Of a DNA stretch of 64,000 nt, positions 1 to 8,756 are shown piece by piece. The position numbers and the translations under genes are program-made. Below the pieces are notes generated by a model. The model did not search any database, had not been told where the DNA came from, and saw nothing but the letters and a program-made list of their open reading frames with translations. Positions within the stretch are counted from its first letter, which is position 1; the number at the start of each line of letters is the position of its first letter. The stretch covers positions 1 to 64,000 of the forward strand of contig CAZNDG010000010.1 of NCBI GenBank assembly GCA_964571695.1, in the 5' to 3' direction. This stretch comes from UBA8958 sp964571695. GTDB lineage: Bacteria > Desulfobacterota > Syntrophia > Syntrophales > UBA8958.

Positions 1-74
1 TGATCGACGACAAAGGCAAAATCACCATCAAGGAGGTCATATACATCCTCCAAAAGGCCGCCGTGATTCGGTAA
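1..74 (+). CDS. C-terminal end of a dockerin-containing protein (5' truncated)
   Basis: An open frame enters from the left edge (first whole codon at base 3) and ends at TAA 72-74. Its last residues include DDKGKITIKEVIYILQ, the second half of a type I-like dockerin (an Asp-rich calcium loop followed by a helix). The same ending occurs on several secreted proteins in this window (8757-12332, 12807-19774, 34581-36518), so this is most likely another secreted dockerin protein. Nothing can be said about the rest of it. A strong terminator follows about 100 bp downstream. Confidence 0.75.
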   Translation, partial: IDDKGKITIKEVIYILQKAAVIR

Positions 75-174
75 GGCCACCGGACACTCGCCGGTCACGG
101 AGAAAGGACCCGGAAATTACGGCATCTGACCAAGAAGCAACCCACGGTTCCCCGATATATTCAGAAAACATCAG

Positions 175-216
175 CCCCGGCAGGAAAACCGGCTGTCAGA
201 CCTGCCGGGGGTTTTT
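175..216 (+). terminator. Rho-independent terminator
   Basis: Perfect 10-bp stem CCCCGGCAGG (175-184) / CCTGCCGGGG (201-210) with a 16-nt loop, followed by GTTTTT. It ends the truncated dockerin gene at the left edge. Confidence 0.85.
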
Positions 217-501
217 CTCCCATCCGATGAAGAAAAATACTAAAACTTGATTGATATTTATTTCTTGACAATCGCATCGATCTTCCCTATTTAAACATAG
301 CAATTCCCAATAAAAACAAGCCCCAAAAAACCAGCTATGTATCCGGAGAAGCTCTATAATAACGGCAATAGATGCGGCTGTATATAACCGCCAACCCATG
401 GCATCATATATAGAAATCTTTATGTCCCTCGGCACCCCCGTCATGCAATCATCAACCGACCGCGGCAAATTAAAAAATACATCATTATTCCGGAGGATAC
501 C
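217..501. other. Gene-free AT-rich leader before the DUF3467 gene
   Basis: I see no convincing gene here. Together with bases 75-174 it makes a 427-bp stretch without a gene, whose only clear structure is the terminator at 175-216. A TTGACA near 264 and a TATAAT at 355-360 are present but are not correctly spaced with good partners, so no promoter is called. There is no TGTGA-N6-TCACA site. Confidence 0.4.
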
Positions 502-786
502 ATGGCAAATCAACCCCAATCCGAGCAATCCATTCAGATCAACACCGGCGACGAGATCGTCCGGGGCAGGTACAGCAATTCCCTGCTCGTCGGTCACGGG
601 CCGGAAGAGTTCATTCTCGACTGGCTCCTGACATCGCCCAGCGGCACCCACCTCGTATCCAGGGTGATTGTCAGTCCCGGGCATGTCCGGCGCATCATCG
701 ACGCCCTCACCGCCAACCTCAACCAGTACGAGCAGAAATTCGGGGCAGTCAGGGTCGCCGAACCGGGTGAACACAAGATGCACTGA
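502..786 (+). CDS. DUF3467 family protein
   Basis: A 94-residue soluble protein without signal peptide or membrane segment. The pattern (R/G)RYSNSLLVGHGPEEFILDW, then a serine/glycine-containing loop and a SRVIVSPGHVRRIIDAL helix, is typical of DUF3467, a small family of about 100 residues with no established function. Start chosen at the ATG preceded by CGGAGGATACC, a good ribosome-binding site. It stands alone, 142 bp before the dockerin exoprotein gene; a relation to the secretion genes is not evident. Confidence 0.8.
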   Translation: MANQPQSEQSIQINTGDEIVRGRYSNSLLVGHGPEEFILDWLLTSPSGTHLVSRVIVSPGHVRRIIDALTANLNQYEQKFGAVRVAEPGEHKMH

Positions 787-928
787 GCACCCTGGGCGCC
801 ATTTTCGACCTATCGGTCCAGCACAGGGGAAACAAAGCATTATCGGTTGGATGCAACGGCATAAAAAGACTTGTTTTTTACCAAGGTTTTTTCTTGGAAA
901 AACATCTTTAAAAAAGGAGGGCAAAATC

Positions 929-1987
929 ATGAAAAGGGCATCTTTCCTGTTGATTGTATTTCTTTTCCTGGTCACGGCATATCCGGCTAATGGGGCAACC
1001 TTGGGCGACATCAACGCCGACAGCTCCGTAGGCCTGCCGGAAGCGGTGTACGCCTTGCAGGTCACATCGGGAATCCGCCCCCAATCAACTACCGGCGATC
1101 CTTACGATTTCAGCGAATACTTTTTTGTGGAAAACGGTCGATACATCTATGACTACGCCAATTATCCCGGAACCACCGGAGGTACGGTTCAGAACACTTG
1201 CCAAACGTACGACGTAAGCCGGGAAACATTCAACGGCAACGATGCAATGGCGGTTATATTCAACATGACGTCCAAATCTTATTACGCCATAGGAAGCCAA
1301 TATATAAACTACCTGGGTTACTACAATCCAGGCAACATCACCGCTCCCACAGCGGTCATGATTCAACCTTACATAATTGGGGCAAGGGCCATGGAACCCG
1401 GGGCCGTCTACGCCTTTGGTTCCCAGTCTTCCGCGTCGCCGGCGTCGTTGGACATAAGGGAAACCGTTTTTCTCGGTCTGGAAGATGTAACCGTGCCGGC
1501 GGGCATATTTACCAACTGCCTGAAGATGCTGACCAGAACTAGTAATTTTACCTATTTGGATTATTATGCCAAAGGCGTAGGGATGGTGAAGAGATACGTT
1601 GCCATGACGGCATCATCGTCGGGCAGCACGATGGCGCTCATGAGCGCCCGCGTCGGCGGCGCCAACTACCCTAACGGCAGCACCTATTATCTCGGTCAGG
1701 GGACATGGAACAAGACGGTGGGCGGGGAATCGGTACAAACCGGATCCTTTGCCATGCCTTTCACCCTCCCCGCCCCGACCAGTTCACCATTGTATCTGAA
1801 TGGATTTTTAAACAACAATCTCCCGCTGATCGTTCCCCTCTCCTCGCAGGACGGCGTCAACTTCACCGGCACCGCGACACCGGCGAGTTTGACGGTGCAA
1901 GGCAATACGATCACGGGGACGGTTACCTACACCAGCGACGTCACATACATTGTTCAGATCGCCGGCACATACAGCCCGGCGCCATAG
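929..1987 (+). CDS. Secreted protein with N-terminal dockerin-like module
   Basis: 352 residues. Start chosen at the ATG that follows AAAAAAGGAGGGCAAAATC (strong ribosome-binding site) and opens a clear signal peptide, MKRASFLLIVFLFLVTAYPANG. The mature protein starts at once with LGDINADSSVGLPEAVYALQ, one dockerin/EF-hand-like calcium loop plus helix. Residues about 60-250 resemble beta-rich envelope domains with a VTVPAGIFTNCLKM ... YYAKGVGMVKR pattern; I cannot name the family. The C-terminal 100 residues are Thr/Ser-rich beta strands. An N-terminal dockerin is unusual, as these modules are normally C-terminal. The FecR-barrel gene begins 26 bp downstream, so they are probably co-transcribed. 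Likely exported and possibly bound by one of the cohesin proteins; substrate unknown. Confidence 0.75.
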   Translation: MKRASFLLIVFLFLVTAYPANGATLGDINADSSVGLPEAVYALQVTSGIRPQSTTGDPYDFSEYFFVENGRYIYDYANYPGTTGGTVQNTCQTYDVSRETFNGNDAMAVIFNMTSKSYYAIGSQYINYLGYYNPGNITAPTAVMIQPYIIGARAMEPGAVYAFGSQSSASPASLDIRETVFLGLEDVTVPAGIFTNCLKMLTRTSNFTYLDYYAKGVGMVKRYVAMTASSSGSTMALMSARVGGANYPNGSTYYLGQGTWNKTVGGESVQTGSFAMPFTLPAPTSSPLYLNGFLNNNLPLIVPLSSQDGVNFTGTATPASLTVQGNTITGTVTYTSDVTYIVQIAGTYSPAP

Positions 1988-2013
1988 AAGAACGTATCAT
2001 CGGGGAGCTGTTC

Positions 2014-5000
2014 ATGCCTAAATCTCTCAACGCCGTTCTTGCCACCCGCGCAATTTCACCTGATAATCGGTACCGGCAACCGGCAGAGGGGACAAAGGAA
2101 TCTGCCGCAAACCGGATTCCGATCTGGCGCGCAGCCATGCTTTTCGCAGCGGCAATCCTGCTGGCATGCGTTGCCCGCCCCCCCGCGGCGGGGGCCCAGG
2201 AGACGGCGGGAAAGATCGTCCACCTGCGGGGGCAGGTGGATCTATACAGCGCCCGGTCCCGCAGTTGGCAACCGGCCCGGGCCAATCAGATGCTGGCACC
2301 GGGCGACGTGCTCCAGACCGGGGCGACCGGGTGGGCCGCCCTGCTGCTGGCGGATGAAACACTGCTCCAACTGAACCGGAACAGCCGTTTCATCCTCAAA
2401 AAGGTGGCCGCCAAGGCAGGATGGGATCAGCGCCGGGGCATCCTGCCGGCCAGCGCCGGGCCTGCCCGGTCCGAATATGGAGTCAGTCGCGGCGAGGTCT
2501 GGATCAGGAACAAAAACAGGGATATCAACATCAAGATCGATTCCCCCACCGTGACCGCCTCGATCAGGGGCACGGAGCTGAATCTCCGGATCGATACCGA
2601 TGAAACGACAAGCCTCACGGTTCTGGAGGGGAGGGTGCAGGCCGGCAACGATCTCGGCGCCCTGGAGGTCGGGGCGCGGGAGCAGGTCATCGCCCGGCGG
2701 GGGCAGCCCTTGATGAAAGCCCTCCTCGTCACCCCGGAAGACGCCGTCCAATGGACGATCCCCCTACCCTTCCTCTACGATGCGGAAGGCATTCCCACCG
2801 ATGTCATGGAGACCCTGCAAATGGTCCGGACCGGTGAGTTGACCAAGGCCCGCGGGCGCCTGGAGGAGATCCTCCAACGGCGTCCCGGGGATGCCGCGGC
2901 ATTGCAGCTTTTGGCGGTTACGGCCATCATGCGGGGCGACAAGACCACCGCCGTGGAAGCGGCCCGTCAGGCCACAGCCGCGGCCCCGGCATCAGTATCC
3001 GCCCTGCTTACCCAGAGTTACGCCTACCAGGCCGTCTTCAATCTCGATCAGGCCCTGGCCGCCGTCAAAAAGGCCCTTGCCATCGCGCCCGGCAACGTCG
3101 CCTCCCTGGTCCAATACGCCCAGTTGCGCTTCGGCATGGACGAGATCGAGGAAGCCAAGCGCACCATCGCCAGGGCCGCGACCCTGTCACCGGACAACGC
3201 CGCCGTCCAGAACCTCCTCGGGTTCATCCTCCTGGCGGACAATCGCACCGATGAGGCGAAAGCAGCTTTTCAAAAAGCGGTCGAACTGGACCCCGGCAGC
3301 GGCGAGCCCCATCTGGGGCTGGGACTGGCCTGCATGCGCCAGGGGAACGTCCCCGCCGCCTTCGAGGAGATGACTGCCGCCGTACTGCTGGAACCGCGCC
3401 GTTCCCTGTTCGTAACCTACTGGGGAAAGATGCTCTACCAGATCGAGCGTCACGACCGGGCGCTGGATATGCTTGACGTCGCCCGGAACCTCGATCCCCG
3501 GGATCCCACGCCGGAGCTTTACCGGGCCATCGTCCTGCGTGACCTGAACCGTCCCACCGAGGCCGTCCGCGCCGTCAATACAGCCATAAAACTCAACGAC
3601 AACCGGGCGGTATATCGCTCCCGCCTGCTTCTGGACAGCGACCGGGCCGTGAAAAATGTCGATCAGGCCATCCTTTACGATCAGCTCGGTCTCCTGGATT
3701 GGGCGAAGAGCAAGGCCACCACCTCCCTCAAGGACGATTTAACCAACTCCTCCGCCCACCTGTTTATGGCCGGCTCCCTACAAAACGCCACTGACCGCTC
3801 TTGGGCCATGCAGAACGAATATCTCCTGGCCCGGATGCTAATGCCGGCAAACATGAACAGTTTCAATACCTTCAATGATTACACCTCTTTTTTTGAACGT
3901 CCCGCCCTAAATCTGAACGCCACCGGCGGCGTCGGCGGCGACGGCACAAGATCAATCTCCGCCATCCCCTACGGCGCCCTCCCCGCCGCCAATCTCGCCG
4001 TCGGCGCCCAGTTATCCTACCAGCGCACCGACGGCTGGCGGGAAACCAACGGGGAGAGGTACGGAAATGTGGCGGCCCTGGTAAAGTGGGACGCCACGGC
4101 CAATGACAGTCTGATGGGAGTCGCTTCCCACCAGAGCGCCAACGTCAAGGACAAGCTGTATCCCCGATACGAATACGACAATCCTTCCGCCCCCGACAAC
4201 TGGAACGACAGCGGCGCCTCCCGGATGGAACTGGGCTATCACCGCCGCTTTTCTCCCGATTCCCACCTCCTGGTCTATGTGGCCCGGCTGAAAAGCGAAG
4301 GGGTCATCCATCAGGTCCCGCCCACGGCCTATGGCTCCATGGTGATTTTCCCCTTCACCATTGACATTGCCCAGGACAAGGTTTCAGACACCCGCTATAT
4401 CCCCCCTTACTGGCAGGCCCAGGCCCAGTACATGCACCGTCTCGGCAAGCAGCAGTTCGTAATCGGGACCAACCAGTATTGGGGGGAGAACAACGGCAGC
4501 CAGTCCACCTTCACCGACACGAGGTATTATCTGGCGGGAGCCCTCATTCTGCAAACCCAACAACGGAGCTACGCCTACCGCGACTGTCCGGCGACCATGC
4601 AGAGTTATTACCTCATGGACACGATCCGTCTCACATCCTGGCTGACCGCGGAGGGGGCGGTTTATCTGGACCGCATGACCAACAGCGATTCTACCAACGG
4701 CGCCGCCTGGACCATCAGTGAATTCAGTCCCCGGGCCGGCCTGATCCTGACCCCCACCAAAGCGGACACGGTCCGCCTGGCGGCCTTCCGCTATCTACTG
4801 CCCTTTATTTCCAGCCGCCTCGATCCCACGGATGTCGCCGGTATCCAGGTGATGCGGAACAACCAGCCGGGTGCCGTGATGTCCGAAGGCCATGCCGTCT
4901 GGGAGCGGGAATGGTCCAGCGGTTTTTTCAGCGCCGGCCTGTTCTATACGGAAAAAACTTATGATTACGGAAATACGGATGCCTCCGGCGCCACAATCAT

Positions 5001-5421
5001 CCAGACGGCCCGGGGACGGCTCAAAGGCGGCGAGGTAAAAATCAACCAGATCCTCTGGGAGGGTCTGGGACTGAACCTCGCTTACAGTTTCCAGTGCGTC
5101 CGTGATGAAGGCCTCGCCTATGCGGACCGGGAAGATCAACTGGCCGGCGCCGGACTCCGGTATGTCCATTCCACGGGGATCTCCGCTGGACTTACCCAGG
5201 GCTGGCGCCGGATTCACCTGTCCTCCCGGGATCGGGATGACGAAAATATCTGGATTACCGATGCCCGGCTGGGTTATGAATTCCCCCGGAAAAAGGCCGC
5301 CGTCGCCCTGGAGATAAGAAACATCTTCAATCACCGCTTCGACTGGGTAACGGATTATTTCTCTTCCTGGGGGCGCTGGCCGTCCCGGGAGGTCCTGATG
5401 ACGCTCACCCTCAACATTTAA
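2014..5421 (+). CDS. FecR domain-TPR-outer-membrane beta-barrel fusion protein
   Basis: 1,135 residues. The ATG at 2014 follows GGGGAG; the frame is open further upstream but overlaps the previous gene there. A hydrophobic export segment lies at about residues 41-60. Order of parts: FecR-type domain (about 65-230, with LRGQVDLY, PGDVLQTGATGWAALLL, ITVLEG-like strands and an SIRGTEL motif), then about eight TPR units (about 265-530, e.g. LGLACMRQGNVPAAFEEM), then a C-terminal barrel (about 620-1135) of alternating amphipathic strands that ends like TonB-dependent receptors (EIRNIFNHRFDW ... MTLTLNI). FecR domains of this kind are periplasmic and often sit beside CHASE2 cyclases. The next gene, 23 bp downstream, is such a cyclase. 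Role inferred: an envelope sensor or export-linked barrel; the ligand is unknown. The fusion of all three parts in one chain is notable. Confidence 0.8.
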   Translation: MPKSLNAVLATRAISPDNRYRQPAEGTKESAANRIPIWRAAMLFAAAILLACVARPPAAGAQETAGKIVHLRGQVDLYSARSRSWQPARANQMLAPGDVLQTGATGWAALLLADETLLQLNRNSRFILKKVAAKAGWDQRRGILPASAGPARSEYGVSRGEVWIRNKNRDINIKIDSPTVTASIRGTELNLRIDTDETTSLTVLEGRVQAGNDLGALEVGAREQVIARRGQPLMKALLVTPEDAVQWTIPLPFLYDAEGIPTDVMETLQMVRTGELTKARGRLEEILQRRPGDAAALQLLAVTAIMRGDKTTAVEAARQATAAAPASVSALLTQSYAYQAVFNLDQALAAVKKALAIAPGNVASLVQYAQLRFGMDEIEEAKRTIARAATLSPDNAAVQNLLGFILLADNRTDEAKAAFQKAVELDPGSGEPHLGLGLACMRQGNVPAAFEEMTAAVLLEPRRSLFVTYWGKMLYQIERHDRALDMLDVARNLDPRDPTPELYRAIVLRDLNRPTEAVRAVNTAIKLNDNRAVYRSRLLLDSDRAVKNVDQAILYDQLGLLDWAKSKATTSLKDDLTNSSAHLFMAGSLQNATDRSWAMQNEYLLARMLMPANMNSFNTFNDYTSFFERPALNLNATGGVGGDGTRSISAIPYGALPAANLAVGAQLSYQRTDGWRETNGERYGNVAALVKWDATANDSLMGVASHQSANVKDKLYPRYEYDNPSAPDNWNDSGASRMELGYHRRFSPDSHLLVYVARLKSEGVIHQVPPTAYGSMVIFPFTIDIAQDKVSDTRYIPPYWQAQAQYMHRLGKQQFVIGTNQYWGENNGSQSTFTDTRYYLAGALILQTQQRSYAYRDCPATMQSYYLMDTIRLTSWLTAEGAVYLDRMTNSDSTNGAAWTISEFSPRAGLILTPTKADTVRLAAFRYLLPFISSRLDPTDVAGIQVMRNNQPGAVMSEGHAVWEREWSSGFFSAGLFYTEKTYDYGNTDASGATIIQTARGRLKGGEVKINQILWEGLGLNLAYSFQCVRDEGLAYADREDQLAGAGLRYVHSTGISAGLTQGWRRIHLSSRDRDDENIWITDARLGYEFPRKKAAVALEIRNIFNHRFDWVTDYFSSWGRWPSREVLMTLTLNI

Positions 5422-5444
5422 CAACGATTCCCTTAAACGCAGCG

Positions 5445-7487
5445 ATGATGAAGATCAGGCAAGCATTCCCCCGGCACATAAAGATCGTCACGATCCTGCT
5501 GCTTATCGCCGCGGCAACGGGCTTCTGCCTTTCTCCCTGGGGCAGGGCCGTGGATCGCTTCATCTACGATTTCTATTTTCTTATCCGGGGGGATGTGGTC
5601 AGCCCCCGGGAGATCGTCGTCGTCGCCATCGACGAACCATCATTTGAAGCCGTGGGCCGGCAATGGCCCTGGCCGCGCTCCCTCCATGCCCGGCTCATCG
5701 ATGAATTAAAGCGGGCGGGGGCCCGGGTCATCGCCCTGGACATCATCTTTGCCGAACCTTCAACACATGGAGAGGACGCCCGCTTCGCAGCCGCCATCGC
5801 CGGTCATCCGGGAGTTGTTTTAGCCTGTGACATCAGTGTGGTAGATGACAAGTCCTTCGCCCAGGAGAGCGTGATCAGCCCCCTGCCGTCCCTGCTGGGG
5901 CAAGACACCGCGGTCGGCTACACCAACCTTCCTCTCGATCCGGACGGATTCGTGCGTCGTTTCGATCTCGATCTCAGCGGGCTCCACGCCCTGCCCCGCC
6001 GGGCCGTAGATAAGTACCGGGACGGCGAGGGCGGAGATGGGGACGCTGGCCGGGAAAGCCAAGCAACCAAGGCGGCGGCGGATAATTCCATGAATATCAA
6101 CTATTACGGACCGGCCCGGACCATCCGCACCGTCTCCTACTACCAGGCCCTCGATCCGGAAAGGTATTTGCCGAAAGGCTTCTTCCAGGACAAAATCATC
6201 ATGGTGGGGCTCTCCATAAATACCGGCTTCGAATCCCGCACCAAGAAAGCCGATCATTATCCCGTTCCTTTCACCCGCTGGGGCAAAAGCTCCATGCCGG
6301 GAGTGGAAATCCTGGCCACCATTACCGCAAACATCCTCCACGGCAACGCCATCCGCCTCTGCCCGCCCGCCTGGTTGCTGCCCCCAAGCATCCTGGTCAG
6401 CATCCTGTCGGGGCTGGTTTTTATCCGGATCAAGCCCCTCCGGGGATTTTTCATCCTCGCCATCCTCCTCAGCGGCATTTTCGGGGCCACCCTCCTGGCG
6501 TTTCTGAATAATGATTTTTACATCCCGGCGATCTTTTTCTTTTTACCCCTGCTGGCATGTTATCTGACCAGCCCCTTCTTCCATTACTGGGAGGCCTGGC
6601 AGGAGCGGAACTTCATCCGGAAGACCTTCGCCACCTACCTGTCTCCCCCGGTGGTCAACCGTCTTCTCGCCCAGCCGGAGCTGCTGAAGCTCGGCGGCAA
6701 GACCACGGAAGCGACGGTAATGTTTCTCGATCTGGCCGGATTCACGAGCTTTTCCGAAAAGATCACCCCGGAGGAACTGATCGATCTGTTGAACCGCAAC
6801 CTGAGTGAATTGACGGAGATCATCTTCAAGTGGGAGGGAATGGTGGACAAATACATCGGCGATGCCATCATGGCGGTATGGGGAACGCCGGTGACCCAGC
6901 CGGATCACGCCCTAAGGGCCTGCCGGGCCGCCTGCGAGATGCGGCAGATGATGTCCGCCCTCTCGGAACGGGAAAGGCGGATGACGGGCATCGACCTCAA
7001 GGCCCGCATCGGCATCAACACGGGCAATGTGGTGGCCGGAAACGTAGGGGGGAAAAGGCATTTCAACTACACCGTCCTCGGCAATGAAGTGAATCTCGCC
7101 TCCCGCCTCGAAGGGGTGAACAAGGTCTATCACACGGACATCATCATCGGCGAAAACACCGCCGCCCAGGTCCGGGAGGCATTCGAACTCCGGGAAATCG
7201 ACGTGATCCGGGTGGTCGGCAAGACCGAGCCGGTGCATATCTATGAGCTGCTGTGCCTTCGGGGGGAGATAGGCGCCCGGGTCACCCGGGTGAATGAGCA
7301 TTTCCAGGCGGGGATGGAGAAATACCGGCAGCGAAGGTGGGAGGAGGCCCGGGCCTGCTTTGCGGCGGGCCTGGCGGAGGCGGAGGGCGACGAACCCTGC
7401 CGGATCTTTCTGGAACGCTGTCAGGAATTCCGTGACCAGCCGCCCCCGGATGACTGGGACGGTGTTTACCGGGTAAAGACAAAGTAA
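5445..7487 (+). CDS. CHASE2-domain class III adenylate/guanylate cyclase
   Basis: 680 residues. A first membrane helix (about 13-32) leads into a periplasmic CHASE2 sensor domain (about 35-300; motifs VAIDEPSF, WPWPRSLHARLIDEL, ALDIIFAEPS). Three membrane helices follow at about 309-375, then a cytoplasmic class III cyclase domain (about 420-590). Metal-binding Asp429 (MFLDLAGFT) and Asp473 (KYIGDAIMAVWG), purine-contacting Lys469, Asn550 and transition-state Arg554 (VNLASRLEG) are all present. The position usually held by Asp in the GDxVN motif is Asn547 (LGNEVN), so nucleotide preference is uncertain. A short helical tail follows. Encoded directly after the FecR-barrel gene; expected product cAMP, the likely ligand for the Crp-like protein at 19929-20627. 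Confidence 0.9.
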   Translation: MMKIRQAFPRHIKIVTILLLIAAATGFCLSPWGRAVDRFIYDFYFLIRGDVVSPREIVVVAIDEPSFEAVGRQWPWPRSLHARLIDELKRAGARVIALDIIFAEPSTHGEDARFAAAIAGHPGVVLACDISVVDDKSFAQESVISPLPSLLGQDTAVGYTNLPLDPDGFVRRFDLDLSGLHALPRRAVDKYRDGEGGDGDAGRESQATKAAADNSMNINYYGPARTIRTVSYYQALDPERYLPKGFFQDKIIMVGLSINTGFESRTKKADHYPVPFTRWGKSSMPGVEILATITANILHGNAIRLCPPAWLLPPSILVSILSGLVFIRIKPLRGFFILAILLSGIFGATLLAFLNNDFYIPAIFFFLPLLACYLTSPFFHYWEAWQERNFIRKTFATYLSPPVVNRLLAQPELLKLGGKTTEATVMFLDLAGFTSFSEKITPEELIDLLNRNLSELTEIIFKWEGMVDKYIGDAIMAVWGTPVTQPDHALRACRAACEMRQMMSALSERERRMTGIDLKARIGINTGNVVAGNVGGKRHFNYTVLGNEVNLASRLEGVNKVYHTDIIIGENTAAQVREAFELREIDVIRVVGKTEPVHIYELLCLRGEIGARVTRVNEHFQAGMEKYRQRRWEEARACFAAGLAEAEGDEPCRIFLERCQEFRDQPPPDDWDGVYRVKTK

Positions 7488-7551
7488 CCGCCGGGAGGCA
7501 ACCCGGGACGGGAGGGCACTCTCCAACCGGGCAAGGTGATACTGGACGAAG

Positions 7552-8607
7552 ATGAACGATTGGCGGCATATGATTCGAAACAAAAGAGCCCTGGGCATTT
7601 TTCTGCTCTGCTGCCTCGTTGCCGCCGCGGCCCTCGGTGGTTATTACTGCCAGAAAGGCAAAGGAAAATTTGCCGGGGCCGGCAATGAGAAAAACGTCCT
7701 GGACTACCGGCCGGATTACCGGATGCGGATCGAGCGCCTCCAGTTCTACGGCATGAAGGACGGGCAAAGGGTCATCGCCATAATCGGCGACAGTTTTGTC
7801 ATCGAAAAAAAGAAAATCGGGTTCCTCACCATCAGCGTCGCCCACGTCGCCCGCCTCGACAACGCCCGTCTCGACCTGTATGACTCCCGGCCGGCAACGG
7901 CGGCCGGGGGCGGGCCCGGAGACGCCGGCGGCAAGAAAAACGCTGCGTACCAGGCCACCGGAAGCAGCGGGGAATTCACAACACCGGGAGGGGAGAAAGA
8001 CGGAAGCGGACGGGCGGCAACCGATGCCGTGGCAACCGAGAATGCGCCGGGTACAATGCGGGATCATGGCGGGAGATTATACCCAGGCGCGATTCCGGGG
8101 AGACAGACCGCCGCAAAGACAGCGGATACCACGGCGGCTACGGAGGCAACCGGGGAAGGCGCCGGCAAAGCCCCGAAGAAATCATCTCCGGCAACGCCCT
8201 CCCCTTCCCTGTCGCCCCTTTCACCCCTGTCGCCGCTTACCCCGCGACCCTCCTATGGCGCCGTTTTCTCCGCGGAGGCCTTCCAAGACTTCCCGGTGCC
8301 CATCAGCAGCATCAGCGCCATCGAGGTCGCACCGATTACCGTCCGGCTGTTCAACGGCGACATCCAGACCTCGCAACTGACCGCCTCCCGCGCGGAATTG
8401 CGCTTCAAGCACCGGGACATCCTCTGTGAGGGCGATGTCCGGATCGTTTCCGGCGGGCGAGAGCTGCGGACGGAAAGCCTGGTTTTCCAGCCGGAAACGG
8501 GGCTTATCCAGACCAAACATCCCTACGCCCTCACCACGGCAGGAAAAGTCAAGACCGGCGGCAGAATCACCACCGACGTCTATCTGCGACCGCAAAGCAC
8601 CCGGTAA
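7552..8607 (+). CDS. LptC-like inner-membrane-anchored protein with long low-complexity insert
   Basis: 351 residues. Residues 1-12 are cytoplasmic, followed by a membrane helix (RALGIFLLCCLVAAAALGGYY). The periplasmic part begins IERLQFYGMKDGQ and carries an LptC-like beta-jellyroll split by an Ala/Gly/Pro-rich insert (about residues 115-235). The second half has VPISSISAIEVAPITVRLFN, the LRFKHRDILCEGDVRI strand and a TTDVYLRPQ ending. The 41702-42334 protein shares this ending (ITTDIFLRQQ) and the KxRDILLTGDVRV strand, so they are paralogues. LptC bridges LptB2FG to LptA during LPS transport, but no other lpt gene is nearby, so that function is not assured. Follows the cyclase by 64 bp in the same direction; probably the operon's last gene. 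Confidence 0.6.
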   Translation: MNDWRHMIRNKRALGIFLLCCLVAAAALGGYYCQKGKGKFAGAGNEKNVLDYRPDYRMRIERLQFYGMKDGQRVIAIIGDSFVIEKKKIGFLTISVAHVARLDNARLDLYDSRPATAAGGGPGDAGGKKNAAYQATGSSGEFTTPGGEKDGSGRAATDAVATENAPGTMRDHGGRLYPGAIPGRQTAAKTADTTAATEATGEGAGKAPKKSSPATPSPSLSPLSPLSPLTPRPSYGAVFSAEAFQDFPVPISSISAIEVAPITVRLFNGDIQTSQLTASRAELRFKHRDILCEGDVRIVSGGRELRTESLVFQPETGLIQTKHPYALTTAGKVKTGGRITTDVYLRPQSTR

Positions 8608-8670
8608 ATCCGCCTGAATCCATAATCGATCACCGGCCGGGATCGACGCCCGGGTAAAGATAAGAGGATG

Positions 8671-8713
8671 AAAAAAGAACGGCCGCATGTCCGGGGGTGA
8701 AAACATGCGGCCG
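8671..8713 (-). terminator. Terminator for the 8757-12332 gene
   Basis: 11-bp stem CGGCCGCATGT (8680-8690) / ACATGCGGCCG (8703-8713). Read on the minus strand it is followed by TTCTTTTTT (8679-8671). It lies between convergent genes and may slow transcription from the plus side too. Confidence 0.8.
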
Positions 8714-8756
8714 CCGTGAGTAGCCTTCCAATCAGGAGATGGTGGGGATCCCGATC

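Noticed and set aside
873..903. AT-rich hairpin before the 929-1987 gene as a terminator
   Set aside because: No T-run follows the stem and it abuts the ribosome-binding site; at most a leader structure.
196..1065. 289-residue minus-strand frame across 196-1065
   Set aside because: It runs opposite the DUF3467 gene and the signal-peptide end of the next gene, without start signal or recognisable domain.
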